From contig NZ_JAQFVF010000070.1 in the NCBI RefSeq assembly GCF_027789125.1, positions 1 to 64,000 of the forward strand: 64,000 nucleotides of DNA. The letters are read 5' to 3'. Made by a program: the position numbers and the translations under genes. The notes beneath the pieces are model-generated. The model saw nothing but the letters and a program-made list of their open reading frames with translations, ran no database searches and had not been told where the DNA came from. Source of the stretch: Paenibacillus aestuarii (lineage in GTDB: Bacteria; Bacillota; Bacilli; Paenibacillales; NBRC-103111). This document shows, in pieces, positions 26,631 through 36,298 of the stretch (positions are counted from its first letter, which is position 1; each line of letters opens with the position of its first letter).

Positions 26631-26767
26631 AATGGTCCCCACACTCTCTATCTATACCATAATCCCAGTCTTCTTGATATATATAACGGATGAACTTCGC
26701 AAAAAGTTCAGAATCTGGAGGATTATTTTTATGGGAAAGTTACGCCTCGCAACCATTACTTTTGCAT

Positions 26768-26804
26768 GAAAAAAAACCTTCCCCGCTACAAGCTGAGAAG
26801 GTTT
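26768..26804 (-). terminator. Intrinsic terminator of the nuo operon
   Basis: 8-bp stem (AAACCTTC 26774-26781 with GAAGGTTT 26797-26804), 15-base loop, and a run of T on the minus strand, 16 bases beyond the nuoN stop. Confidence 0.85.
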
Positions 26805-26819
26805 CGATATAGAGTTATT

Positions 26820-28331
26820 TTACATAATCATGAAATCTTTAGTTAAGGTAAAAATGGATTCAATGCCTTTCAGCACCAGCTGCGGCATGAAGCCCAAGGC
26901 GATTCCGACAATCGCGCACAGCCATACGGTAATGCCGAGCGGAACGGATACTTTCACTTCTGTAGAGCCATAGTCGCTGCGCATGAACATTTGACGAACC
27001 ACACCGAAGTAATAGTAGAACGACACGACGCTGGTAGCGATCATAAGCGCGCCCAGCCAATATTGGTGTGTCTGCATCGTGCCCAGCATAATATACAGCT
27101 TACCGAAGAAACCGCCCGTTACGGGAAGACCCGCCAAAGATAGCACAATCAAGACCATCGCAACCGCTGTTAACGGCGCTCTGTAGTAAAGACCGGCGAA
27201 GCCTTTGAGCTCTGTGTGGCCTTCCGCCTGCTCGATAATCATCAGTACTGCGAAAGCCCCCATGTTCATGAACAGATAGGCGATTAAATAATAGATGAAC
27301 TCCGAGAAATTGCTGTAATGCGTGCCTGAAAAATAGATGCCTACGGGTACCAGCAAATAGCCGGCATTAGCGATTCCGGAATAAGCCAGCAACCGTTTCA
27401 TGTTGGACTGTTTCAAGGCGATGAAATTCCCTGTCACCATAGCGATTGCGGCCATTACCGATATGGCCAGGAATACGTCAGATTGAATGCTGCTGCCTTC
27501 GAAACTACTGAAACCGAATAGCATGTAGAACACTCGGAATAGTATGGCAAATGCAGCCGCTTTAGAGACAACCGCCAGGAAAGCCGTGACCGGTGTCGGT
27601 GCGCCCTGATAGACGTCCGGCGCCCATGTGTGAAACGGTGCAGCGGCGATTTTAAAGCCGAATCCAGCCAGCAGCAGGAAGAAGGAGACGTAGATCAAAG
27701 CTTCGTAAGAAGCAAGGATATTCGGGAGGGCTGCCCCGATTTCTTGCAGGTTGGTTGTCCCCGTCATCCCGTACAGGAACGACATGCCGTATAGAACAAT
27801 CGCCGAGGCGATCCCGCCCATGACCAAATATTTAAAGGCGCCTTCGTTCGACTGTTGACTCTTCTTCTTCATCGCTACGAGTAAGTAGGACGTAATGCTC
27901 AGCAGCTCCAGACCGACGTAGAGCGTAATGAGATCCCCTGAAGAGGACATGATCATTCCGCCGAGCGCTGCAGGCAATAAGAAGTAATAATATTCGCCGA
28001 TATGTGGGATATCGTCTTCTTTGACAAAACCAAGACTCATGAAGACAACGAAGCCTGTGCCTGTCAAAATAAACAACTTCATCAGGTTTGAGAAATCGTC
28101 GACCCGATAACTGTGATTTAATAAGGAAATGGCCTCTTTGGGGTTCAATTGAAAAACAACGAACATTGCCGATACGGCAAGGCCAATTAAAGACAACCAG
28201 CCGATTAAAGAGCGGTCCACTCTTCTTGGCATCAATAAATCCAAGAGCGATAGGACGATCGCGGTGACGACCAGGGTAAGCTCAGGGAGCAGATGCGCTA
28301 AATCGGTGACATGGAGTCGAAGCTGTTCCAC
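26820..28331 (-). CDS. nuoN: NADH-quinone oxidoreductase subunit N
   Basis: 503 residues, about 14 membrane helices; an antiporter-like proton channel subunit of complex I. The conserved buried Lys region (FGFKIAAAPFHTWAPDVYQG) and SYLLVAMKKKSQQSNEGAFKY-type loop are present. GTG start at 28331, eight bases after AGGAGG. Last gene of the operon, four bases after nuoM. Confidence 0.95.
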   Translation of the reverse strand: MEQLRLHVTDLAHLLPELTLVVTAIVLSLLDLLMPRRVDRSLIGWLSLIGLAVSAMFVVFQLNPKEAISLLNHSYRVDDFSNLMKLFILTGTGFVVFMSLGFVKEDDIPHIGEYYYFLLPAALGGMIMSSSGDLITLYVGLELLSITSYLLVAMKKKSQQSNEGAFKYLVMGGIASAIVLYGMSFLYGMTGTTNLQEIGAALPNILASYEALIYVSFFLLLAGFGFKIAAAPFHTWAPDVYQGAPTPVTAFLAVVSKAAAFAILFRVFYMLFGFSSFEGSSIQSDVFLAISVMAAIAMVTGNFIALKQSNMKRLLAYSGIANAGYLLVPVGIYFSGTHYSNFSEFIYYLIAYLFMNMGAFAVLMIIEQAEGHTELKGFAGLYYRAPLTAVAMVLIVLSLAGLPVTGGFFGKLYIMLGTMQTHQYWLGALMIATSVVSFYYYFGVVRQMFMRSDYGSTEVKVSVPLGITVWLCAIVGIALGFMPQLVLKGIESIFTLTKDFMIM

Positions 28332-28335
28332 CGGA

Positions 28336-29958
28336 CTAACCTCCTATCTTCCCGGCTACGCTTTGGATCAACTGATCAAAGCTGCCTATCGTTTGCTGCA
28401 GCGGCTGGCTGAGCACGCTTGGGAATACGCCGAGCAGAAGGATGAAAGCGACCAATGCGATCATCGGCACCGCCTCGATTAATCTGGCGTCGCGCAGTCC
28501 CTGCAGTTTCAGACGCTCCGGCATCGGGCCGAACGTGATGTTCAGCACCCCGCGAAGCACATAAACCGCGGCCAAAATAATTCCCAGTGTTCCGACGATT
28601 GTATAGACCTTATGCGTCTCAAACAAGCCCAGGAACGCCAGAAACTCGCTGATGAAGCCCGATAGGCCGGGCAATCCAAGAGAAGCCATCCCAGCGACCA
28701 GCAGAATGCCGCTGATGAAAGGAATTTTGGCGGCTAGCCCGCCTAAGCTGACCAGATCTGTGGATGCCGTACGCTCATAAATGCTGCCGACCAGCAAGAA
28801 CATCAGCGCGGAAATTAAGCCGTGCGAGATGAGTTGGAAAATAGCGCCTTGCAGGCCGCTGATGTTAAATGCGGCAAGTCCCAGCAGCACGATGCCCATG
28901 TGACTGATACTGGAATAAGCCAGGACCAGTTTGAACTCTTTTTGCACGATGGCGAGAATGGCGCCGTATACAATGTTGATGACGCCGAGTAAGGCGAGCA
29001 TCCACGCCCAGTGCTTGGCTTCACCCGGGAACAGTAAAATCCCGAAGCGAATAAGGCCATAAGCACCCATTTTCAATAAAATGCCGGAGTGAATCATGAC
29101 CACAGACGGCGGAGCTTCCGTATGCACCTTCAACATCCACGTGTGGAAAGGGAAAATAGGAAGCTTGATGCCGAATGCGACGAGCAGCAGCATGAAGATT
29201 GTCGTTTTCATCGCTCCACTGAGATAGAATGGTGAGCCCTCTTGATTGACATATGCCTGTGCATCTTGCAACAGGTTATGGGCAATCGTATGGATATCAC
29301 CGCTATAATACACAATTGCTTCTGTCTGCGACTGCACCTGGCTGAACCCGGCAGTGGCGACAAGAATCAGGAAGGCGACCAGCATAATCGCCGAACCGAG
29401 TCCATTGTAGAGCAGGAAGCGGTTGGCCGCTTGTTCGCGGTTGATGTAACCCCAAATCCCAATGAGGAAGAACATGGGTACAAGCGTAATTTCGAAAAAG
29501 ACGAAGAACAAGAACAGATCTTGCGCCATGAAAACGCCGAACATTCCGGTTTCGAGCAGCAGGAACAGAATGTAGAACGTTTTCCAGCGTTTTTTGATAT
29601 ACACGGAGGCTAACGCCGCCATGGAAGATACGAATGCGGTCAAAAAGACTAACGGCAGCGAGAGTCCGTCCACAGCCATCGAGTATTTGAATTCAAAGTA
29701 ATACGATGTCAGCTGTTGAATACCCTCATGATTCAGCGGAACCTGAATCCAGTTCAACTGCTCCTTATACTGCAGTGGATCACCTTGGTAGTTGTAGTCC
29801 ACATACAGCCACGCTGCCAATAGGAGTGGAATCAGCGTCGTCGCGATTGCGATGGTTTTGATAAGATTCCCTCGATCCCCACGAATGAAGAGCAGCACCA
29901 GTACGCCCAGCAAGGGGGAGAACGCGATCAAACTTAGAATCGGTATGCTATCCAGCAT
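28336..29958 (-). CDS. nuoM: NADH-quinone oxidoreductase subunit M
   Basis: 540 residues, about 14 helices, antiporter-like. Key features are FEITLVPMFFLIG with the conserved Glu, FGIKLPIFPFHTWMLKVHTEAPP with the pumping Lys, and AYSSISHMG. ATG at 29958 follows AAGGAGG by seven bases, and overlaps the end of nuoL by 11 bases. Confidence 0.96.
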   Translation of the reverse strand: MLDSIPILSLIAFSPLLGVLVLLFIRGDRGNLIKTIAIATTLIPLLLAAWLYVDYNYQGDPLQYKEQLNWIQVPLNHEGIQQLTSYYFEFKYSMAVDGLSLPLVFLTAFVSSMAALASVYIKKRWKTFYILFLLLETGMFGVFMAQDLFLFFVFFEITLVPMFFLIGIWGYINREQAANRFLLYNGLGSAIMLVAFLILVATAGFSQVQSQTEAIVYYSGDIHTIAHNLLQDAQAYVNQEGSPFYLSGAMKTTIFMLLLVAFGIKLPIFPFHTWMLKVHTEAPPSVVMIHSGILLKMGAYGLIRFGILLFPGEAKHWAWMLALLGVINIVYGAILAIVQKEFKLVLAYSSISHMGIVLLGLAAFNISGLQGAIFQLISHGLISALMFLLVGSIYERTASTDLVSLGGLAAKIPFISGILLVAGMASLGLPGLSGFISEFLAFLGLFETHKVYTIVGTLGIILAAVYVLRGVLNITFGPMPERLKLQGLRDARLIEAVPMIALVAFILLLGVFPSVLSQPLQQTIGSFDQLIQSVAGKIGG

Positions 29959-31831
29959 GGATGAACCTCCTTCCCGCAATGGCGAGTGCCAGAATAAGCA
30001 TACCCAGCAGAGTTACGACTCCATATGTTTGTAATTGTCCATTTTGTAGACGGGCACCTAGTCGTCCTAGTCCGACAACAACGAAGGCGACCAGTCGGAC
30101 GATGCCGTCAACGATATATACATCGAACAGCTCAAGCACATAGCCTAATCCTCTGAGCGGCCTCACAGCAACACCGTCATAAAATTCGTCAACATAATAT
30201 TTGCGGTTTAACAGCTTATACAACCAAGGCGCTCTGCTGGAGATCACGTCTCTCGGAATGGAGCGTTTCAAATACATCAGATACCCTAATCCAATACCGA
30301 GCAAACCTGCCAATGTTGACAAAATAATGACGGTCCAATTAGCCGCCTCTTCATGGTCTTGGCCTGTCAGCCAGTGACTAAGCCACTCGTTAAATGGCGT
30401 ATTCACGAATCCTGCCACAACCGCAAGCACCGCCAAAATAATCAGCGGCGTAGTCATCGACGCCGGAGACTCGTGCGGCTCATGAGCACCGTGATGCTGT
30501 GGCTTGCCCATGAATACGAGGAAGAACAAGCGCGACATGTAGAAGGCCGTAAAGAATGCAGCTATGATACCAACCCAGAACAGCAATTGGTTATGATCGT
30601 AAGCTTCGCTAAGAATCAAATCTTTGGACCAGAACCCTGCAAACGGAAATATTCCCGACAAGGCCAACGTGCCGATGGCAAATGTCCATGTCGTGATTTT
30701 CATTTTGCGGGATAATCCGCCCATTTCATTAATGTCCTGTGTATGTACAGCATGAATCACACTGCCTGCGCCCAGGAATAGCAGTGCTTTGAAGAAGGCA
30801 TGTGTAAACAGATGGAACATCCCGGAGGCGTACGAAACGCCGATACCCAGCGCCATCATCATATACCCGAGCTGACTCACCGTGGAATAAGCGAGAATAC
30901 GTTTGATGTCATTTTGGGCAATACCAATGGTTGCGGCAAAAATGGCGGTAAATCCTCCGACGTAAGCAACGACCAACAGCGCATCCGGTGAAGCGTGAAA
31001 AATATCGAACGTACGTGCGACCAAGTACACCCCGGCTGCAACCATCGTTGCGGCGTGGATTAGCGCACTAATTGGCGTTGGACCTTCCATGGCGTCCGGA
31101 AGCCACGTGTGCAGCGGGAATTGACCGGACTTACCGATAGCACCGATAAAGATAAGGATAGCAATCCAGGTCACAATCGCTGCATCGATCTTGCTCGAGG
31201 ATAAAGCATTGTGAATCGAAGTGAAGTCCAGCGCGTGCCCCGGCATATACCAGAACAGCAGCAGAATGCCGATGAAGAGCCCTACGTCCCCGATACGGGT
31301 CACGATGAATGCTTTTTTGGCTGCCGCCTTGGCCTCCGGCTTGAAATACCAGAAACCGACGAGCAGGAAGGAGCACACCCCTACAAGTTCCCAGAAAATG
31401 TAAAGCTCTAGCATGTTTTCGGAGATGACGAGACCCAGCATCGAGAAGGAGAACAGCGCGATATAACCGAAAAACACATGAATGCGCTCGTCGCCTTTCA
31501 TGTAGCCCATGGAGTACACGTTAACCAGCAAGCTGACCAGTGTTACGATGACAAGCATCAAGGCGTTGAGATTGTTCACTTCAAAGCCCATCTTCAGCGT
31601 GTAATCGCCAACCTGGAGCCAACTCAGTTTATCCCAGGTGTAGTCCACGACGTGTCCCCCGAGTCTTTCTACGAAAATCAGCAGTGCCACAATAAAGGAA
31701 GCCAGCATTGCCACAATGCTGATATAAATGCCCAGATCTTTCAATTGTCGTCCCATAGCCGTAAGCGCTAGAAAAGCAAGCAGCGGAAACAGCGGAATGA
31801 GCCATGCGTATTGTGAATAGTCCGATACCAT
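29948..31831 (-). CDS. nuoL: NADH-quinone oxidoreductase subunit L
   Basis: 627 residues, the longest antiporter-like subunit, ending in the lateral amphipathic helix that clamps the membrane arm. FWELVGVCSFLLVGFWY, SGQFPLHTWLPDAMEGPTP and LIHAATMVAAGVYL are canonical and contain the charged residues of the proton channel. GGAGG lies 11 bases before the ATG. Fifteen bases separate it from nuoK. Confidence 0.96.
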   Translation of the reverse strand: MVSDYSQYAWLIPLFPLLAFLALTAMGRQLKDLGIYISIVAMLASFIVALLIFVERLGGHVVDYTWDKLSWLQVGDYTLKMGFEVNNLNALMLVIVTLVSLLVNVYSMGYMKGDERIHVFFGYIALFSFSMLGLVISENMLELYIFWELVGVCSFLLVGFWYFKPEAKAAAKKAFIVTRIGDVGLFIGILLLFWYMPGHALDFTSIHNALSSSKIDAAIVTWIAILIFIGAIGKSGQFPLHTWLPDAMEGPTPISALIHAATMVAAGVYLVARTFDIFHASPDALLVVAYVGGFTAIFAATIGIAQNDIKRILAYSTVSQLGYMMMALGIGVSYASGMFHLFTHAFFKALLFLGAGSVIHAVHTQDINEMGGLSRKMKITTWTFAIGTLALSGIFPFAGFWSKDLILSEAYDHNQLLFWVGIIAAFFTAFYMSRLFFLVFMGKPQHHGAHEPHESPASMTTPLIILAVLAVVAGFVNTPFNEWLSHWLTGQDHEEAANWTVIILSTLAGLLGIGLGYLMYLKRSIPRDVISSRAPWLYKLLNRKYYVDEFYDGVAVRPLRGLGYVLELFDVYIVDGIVRLVAFVVVGLGRLGARLQNGQLQTYGVVTLLGMLILALAIAGRRFIHAG

Positions 31832-31846
31832 GTCCTTTTCAGCCTC

Positions 31847-32158
31847 CTAGCGCTTCATAGAATCCATTTCATTGACGTCAGTTGTCCCCTTATTGCGGTA
31901 AATCGTAATCAAGATCGCGATTCCCACAGCCGCTTCCGCAGCCGCAATGGTAATGTTGAACAAGGAGAAAATTTGGCCGGTGAGTGCCGGGTGGTCACCC
32001 AGCTTCGAGAACGCCACCAGGTTTAAATTCACCGCATTCAGCATCAATTCAATCGATAGCAAGACGATAACCCCGTTCTTCTTGGTCAGTGCGCCATATA
32101 AGCCAACACAGAATAAGATAGCCGCTAATGTGAGATAGGGAGTAACAATAGAACCCAC
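31847..32158 (-). CDS. nuoK: NADH-quinone oxidoreductase subunit K
   Basis: 103 residues, three membrane helices. The second helix carries Glu in LLSIELMLNAVNLN and the third Glu in AAAEAAVGIAI, both part of the central proton path. GTG start at 32158, six bases after AGGAGGAT, three bases beyond the nuoJ stop. Confidence 0.95.
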   Translation of the reverse strand: MGSIVTPYLTLAAILFCVGLYGALTKKNGVIVLLSIELMLNAVNLNLVAFSKLGDHPALTGQIFSLFNITIAAAEAAVGIAILITIYRNKGTTDVNEMDSMKR

Positions 32159-32161
32159 CGT

Positions 32162-32692
32162 CTAATCCTCCTCTCTCTTGGCAATGATGATGGCACCGAT
32201 GAAGGCAACCGTCAGCAGCACGGACATAATTTCAAAAGGAATGACATGCTCATTGTAAAGCAGCTTGCCGATCTCCATCGTATTATCTTTGCCTGCATCA
32301 AACGCGCCTGTAGCTACAAACTTGGATTTTTGAATTGCGTAAAATAAAACGCCAAACAGCGCCAGCGATCCGACAATGACGAGCCCTTCGTGCCAAGGTC
32401 TTCGCGGTTCCTCTTCTTCGCCTTGGCGGTGCTTCGTCATCATAATGCCGAAGATCATCAGAATCGAGATTGCTCCGGCATAGATCAGCACTTGTACGAA
32501 CGCTACGAACTCAGCCTCCAGCAAGACGTAAAGTCCTCCTAGACTGATAAACGTCAAGGCCACCGAGATGACCATATGAATGACTTTGGTGAAGGAAATC
32601 ATGAAGATCGCCCCGCCAATCGCCAATAGCGCAAAGATGAAGAACATCCAGCTCGATCCGCTCGACAGGAAATCACCAATTCCGTTAAACAT
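32162..32692 (-). CDS. nuoJ: NADH-quinone oxidoreductase subunit J
   Basis: 176 residues, five membrane helices, with the conserved YVLLEAEFVAFVQVLIYAGAIS segment that couples quinone reduction to pumping and MTKHRQGEEEEPR loop. The ATG at 32692 overlaps nuoI by eight bases; GGAGG lies 11 bases upstream inside nuoI. Confidence 0.94.
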   Translation of the reverse strand: MFNGIGDFLSSGSSWMFFIFALLAIGGAIFMISFTKVIHMVISVALTFISLGGLYVLLEAEFVAFVQVLIYAGAISILMIFGIMMTKHRQGEEEEPRRPWHEGLVIVGSLALFGVLFYAIQKSKFVATGAFDAGKDNTMEIGKLLYNEHVIPFEIMSVLLTVAFIGAIIIAKREED

Positions 32693-33137
32693 CTTTTTTG
32701 GCGCCTCCTTTTGGCATGGCTGAATTGTTCTCCTGACGAATGTTTTGGTTGTTCTCGTTCAGCCACTGTAAATTTTTAAACAAATCATCACGGCTGTACG
32801 TGCTTAGTTCAAAATTGTTCGTCATCACGATCGCTTCCGTCGGACAAACCTCTGTACACAGATCGCACAGAATGCAAATTTCAAAGTTGATGTCATACGT
32901 ATCGATGACCTTCCCTTTTTTCTCCGGATCCGGATTCGCTTTGCCGGTTAACGTAATACATTCCGTTGGGCAAATCCGTGCACACTGATTGCAGACAATG
33001 CACTTCTCGGGATCAAAATGCTGAATACCGCGAAAACGGTCCGGCATCTGAATGGGGACATCAGGATATGCGTAGGTCACCTTTTTCTGCGTCATGCTTT
33101 TTAGCGTAATGCCTAAGCCTTTCACTAAGCCCTTCAT
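32685..33137 (-). CDS. nuoI: NADH-quinone oxidoreductase subunit I (2 x 4Fe-4S)
   Basis: 150 residues. Two ferredoxin-type motifs, CIVCNQCARICP and CILCDLCTEVCP, ligate clusters N6a and N6b in the peripheral arm. The ATG at 33137 is seven bases after AGGAGG; an upstream in-frame start has no such site. The C-terminus is Asn/Gln-rich with a Lys tail. Confidence 0.95.
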   Translation of the reverse strand: MKGLVKGLGITLKSMTQKKVTYAYPDVPIQMPDRFRGIQHFDPEKCIVCNQCARICPTECITLTGKANPDPEKKGKVIDTYDINFEICILCDLCTEVCPTEAIVMTNNFELSTYSRDDLFKNLQWLNENNQNIRQENNSAMPKGGAKKDV

Positions 33138-33215
33138 GGGCAACCCTCCTAGGAGTTTTGCTAGTAGCAAAACTTGCTTCGTAAGCTGCTGCTATGTCGT
33201 TATCCTTAGGCGCCC

Positions 33216-34223
33216 TTACGAGATCAATGTCATAATAATCGCTGTCAGCAGCATGTTGACCAGTGCCAATGGAAGCAGCACCTTCCAGCCGAAGCCCATC
33301 AACTGATCGACCCGCACCCGCGGCAGAGTTGCGCGCAGCCAGAACAGGAAGAACACGACAAGAGAGAATTTCAGCAGGAACCAGATTAATCCGGGTATGA
33401 AATCAAGGAACGGGAACGGCGCATGCCAGCCGCCGAGAAAAATTAAGCTGGTGAGCGAAGCAATTACGAATACATACACATACTCAGACAGCATGAAAAA
33501 GGCGAAGCGGAAGCCGCTGTATTCAACGTGATAGCCCGCGACTAGCTCCGACTCTGCCTCTGGCAAGTCGAACGGTGTACGGTTCAACTCGGAAACTCCA
33601 GCAATCACAAAAATGATAAATCCGAGAATTTGCGGAATGAAGTTCCAATGCCAGAAACCGCCTGCCTGATGGTCGACAATTGCATGCAAGTTAAGGCTGC
33701 CTGTCATCATAATGACGCCAATAACAGAAATGACTAGCGGTACCTCATAGCTGATCATTTGCGCCGCGGAGCGCATGCCGCCAAGCAGCGCATATTTGTT
33801 GTTGGATGCCCACCCGCCAAGAATAATGCCAATGGTGGAAATCCCCGTAAGCGCTACGTAGAAGAGTAAGCCAACGTTGAGATTGGCGTTAAATAACCTA
33901 TCGGAGAAAGGAATGGTTGCAATAATCGTGAAGGACGGGATAAAGGTGATGATCGGTGCTAATATAAAAAGCTCGCGCTCCGCTTTACGCGGAATCGTAT
34001 CTTCTTTGATCAGCAGCTTGAACACGTCCGCTACGCTCTGTAAGAGCCCCAATGGCCCCGTACGGTTCGGGCCAATCCGCAGCTGCATCCAGCCGATGAC
34101 TTTGCGTTCGAAATAAATGGCATACGTCACAAAGCCAAGGACCAGTAGCAGCATGACGATACCCCAGAACAGGAAGATGAAAAAGTTCGTCCAGGTTAAG
34201 CTTTCTTCCAAAAGGTTCATCAT
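33216..34223 (-). CDS. nuoH: NADH-quinone oxidoreductase subunit H
   Basis: 335 residues, eight helices, forming the quinone chamber with NuoB and NuoD. Signatures: ERKVIGWMQLRIGPNRTGP, SELNRTPFDLPEAESELVAG and FFLFWLRATLPRVRVDQLM. The ATG overlaps the nuoD stop codon (TAATG). The 78-base gap to nuoI is the largest inside the operon and carries no visible signal. Confidence 0.96.
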   Translation of the reverse strand: MMNLLEESLTWTNFFIFLFWGIVMLLLVLGFVTYAIYFERKVIGWMQLRIGPNRTGPLGLLQSVADVFKLLIKEDTIPRKAERELFILAPIITFIPSFTIIATIPFSDRLFNANLNVGLLFYVALTGISTIGIILGGWASNNKYALLGGMRSAAQMISYEVPLVISVIGVIMMTGSLNLHAIVDHQAGGFWHWNFIPQILGFIIFVIAGVSELNRTPFDLPEAESELVAGYHVEYSGFRFAFFMLSEYVYVFVIASLTSLIFLGGWHAPFPFLDFIPGLIWFLLKFSLVVFFLFWLRATLPRVRVDQLMGFGWKVLLPLALVNMLLTAIIMTLIS

Positions 34224-35323
34224 TAGGCGTCTACCTCCCCAACGACAATATCAATGCCGCCAAGAATCGTGATCAAGTTTGTCATCGTTTCTCCAACCAG
34301 CAGCTTAGGCAGTATTTGCAGATTCACAAAGGAAGGCCTGCGGAATTTCAAGCGGAACGGCTCTTGCTTTCCCCGGGAAATAATATAGCAGCCGATTTCA
34401 CCGCGAGGAGATTCGATGGCCGCATAAACTTCGCCTTCAGCCGGACGAATCACACGAGGCACCTTGCCCATGGTCTCCCCTTCGGCCGGGAATTGTTCAA
34501 CCGCCTGTTCCAGAATGCGCAAAGACTGCTTCACTTCATCCATGCGAATGAGGTAACGATCGTAGCAATCGCCGCCTGTACGTACAGGCACATCGAACTC
34601 AAAGCGGTTGTACAGACTATACGGCTGCGTCTTGCGAATATCCCAGTCAACACCTGTACATCGCAAGTTGGCCCCGCTCAGTCCGTAAGCAATTGCAGTT
34701 TCCGCGTCGTACTTGCCTATGCCTTTAATCCGCGAGAGGAAAATTTCATTGCCGGAAACGAGGTTATGGTACTCTTCAAGCTTGTCGCGCATGTAAGGGA
34801 CAAACTTCCTTACTTTGTCGATCCAGCCCTCAGGAGCGTCCCATTTGACCCCGCCGACACGCATGTAGTTGTAAGTCAGCCGTGCTCCGCAAAGCTCGTT
34901 GAACAGATCGATAATGATCTCTCTGTCGCGGAAAGCGTACAGAAACGGACTCATCGCGCCAATGTCCAGCAAATAGGTGCCCCACCAAACCATATGGCTG
35001 GCAATCCGCTGAAGTTCCATCACGATCAAGCGAAGGAATTCCGCACGCTCCGGCACTTCCAGCTGCATCATTTTCTCCACGGCATGGACGAGCACGTAAT
35101 TGTTAGTCATCGCCGATACGTAGTCCATACGGTCTGTATAAGGAATGATTTGCGTGTAGTTGAGGTCTTCAGCTAATTTTTCCGTTCCTCTATGTAGATA
35201 GCCCATTACGGGTATAGCTTCTCTAATGATCTCTCCGTCCAGCTTCACGATGACACGGAATACGCCGTGTGTACTCGGATGCTGGGGGCCTACGTTTAAA
35301 AGCAGCTCTTCTGTCCGTAACAA
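34223..35323 (-). CDS. nuoD: NADH-quinone oxidoreductase subunit D (49-kDa)
   Basis: 366 residues, the usual length for a separate NuoD. NVGPQHPSTHGVFR, the quinone-site RVGGVKWD region and RTGGDCYDRYLIRMDE are conserved. Start is TTG at 35323, eight bases after GGAGG; the ribosome site is formed by the last codons of nuoC, so translation is probably coupled. Confidence 0.95.
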   Translation of the reverse strand: MLRTEELLLNVGPQHPSTHGVFRVIVKLDGEIIREAIPVMGYLHRGTEKLAEDLNYTQIIPYTDRMDYVSAMTNNYVLVHAVEKMMQLEVPERAEFLRLIVMELQRIASHMVWWGTYLLDIGAMSPFLYAFRDREIIIDLFNELCGARLTYNYMRVGGVKWDAPEGWIDKVRKFVPYMRDKLEEYHNLVSGNEIFLSRIKGIGKYDAETAIAYGLSGANLRCTGVDWDIRKTQPYSLYNRFEFDVPVRTGGDCYDRYLIRMDEVKQSLRILEQAVEQFPAEGETMGKVPRVIRPAEGEVYAAIESPRGEIGCYIISRGKQEPFRLKFRRPSFVNLQILPKLLVGETMTNLITILGGIDIVVGEVDA

Positions 35324-35326
35324 ATG

Positions 35327-36298
35327 CTACACCTCCGGGTCGAGCGGTTCGTAATCTTTGCGCAGTGGATGACCGACCCAATCGTCAGGCATCATAATTC
35401 TTCTTAAATCGGGATGGCCCGGGAAATCGATGCCGAGCAAATCATACACTTCCCGCTCGTTCCAATTCGCCGTCGGCCAGATCGGCGTTGCGGACGGAAT
35501 GCTCGGTTGATCGCGGTCGGTTTTCACTTTCACACAGTACTCGCGCCTGCTCCCGAGCGAAAGCAAATGATAGACGACCTCCAGATGTGTCTCCTGGTCG
35601 ACGCCGGAGAGATTGCGGAGGTAATTGCACTGCAGCTCCTCGTGGTCGCGCAGCGTTAAAGCTGCTTCCGTCCATCTTCTGCTGTTGATAACCACATAAG
35701 GACGATGGCCGTCCTTCTCATTGATAAAAGCGTCGACGACGGCGTCCTCGCCCACGTCGGCCTTCAAGATCGCCACCAGCCGGTCCAGTATCGGCTGGTT
35801 CGGCGACGGCTCCTTCGGCGCGGCAGGCTCCGCCGAATCGGTCTTCGCCGCGCGTGCGCTGGCACGCGCGGCCCGTGCTTCTGCGGCGGCCTGCGCCTTA
35901 GCCGCAGCGGCATCATCGCCGGCGGCAGCACTCGCCGCGGCTGGGGTGGCCGACGCGGGCTCGCCCGTCGTCGGCGTAGCGGCCGCCCGTGCCGCTTGGC
36001 GGGCGGCTCTCGCCGCTGCGCGCTCAGCTGCAGCGTCGGCGGCCGGCGCGCTTGGCGCAGCTGCGTCCGCGCCGGGCTGCGGCGCTTGCTCTGCGGCCGG
36101 AGCCTCGCTCGCTGCCGGCGCCGCCGGCTCAGCCTGTGCCTGCGCTGGAACCTCGCCCTCAGCCTTCACAGGCTCCTCAGCTTTGTCCTCCTGCGCCTCA
36201 GTGGCAGGCTTCTCGTTCTCAGCGGCAGTTGGCTCAGCTCCCTCGATAGCCTTAGCCTCGTCTGCCTGTTGCTCATCCAACTTTTTCTCGTCGCTCAT
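35327..36298 (-). CDS. nuoC: NADH-quinone oxidoreductase subunit C (30-kDa) with long low-complexity N-terminus
   Basis: 323 residues. The conserved NuoC fold begins near residue 165 (NQPILDRLVAIL) and contains NEREVYDLLGIDFPGHPD and DDWVGHPLRKDY near the C-terminus. Before it stands about 160 residues of almost pure Ala, Glu, Pro, Lys, Gln and Arg, probably disordered. The DNA under it (about 35.8-36.2 kb) is visibly richer in G and C than its surroundings. N-terminal Ala/Lys-rich extensions of NuoC are also known in other Bacillales; their use is unknown. ATG overlaps the nuoB stop (ATGA). Confidence 0.92.
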   Translation of the reverse strand: MSDEKKLDEQQADEAKAIEGAEPTAAENEKPATEAQEDKAEEPVKAEGEVPAQAQAEPAAPAASEAPAAEQAPQPGADAAAPSAPAADAAAERAAARAARQAARAAATPTTGEPASATPAAASAAAGDDAAAAKAQAAAEARAARASARAAKTDSAEPAAPKEPSPNQPILDRLVAILKADVGEDAVVDAFINEKDGHRPYVVINSRRWTEAALTLRDHEELQCNYLRNLSGVDQETHLEVVYHLLSLGSRREYCVKVKTDRDQPSIPSATPIWPTANWNEREVYDLLGIDFPGHPDLRRIMMPDDWVGHPLRKDYEPLDPEV

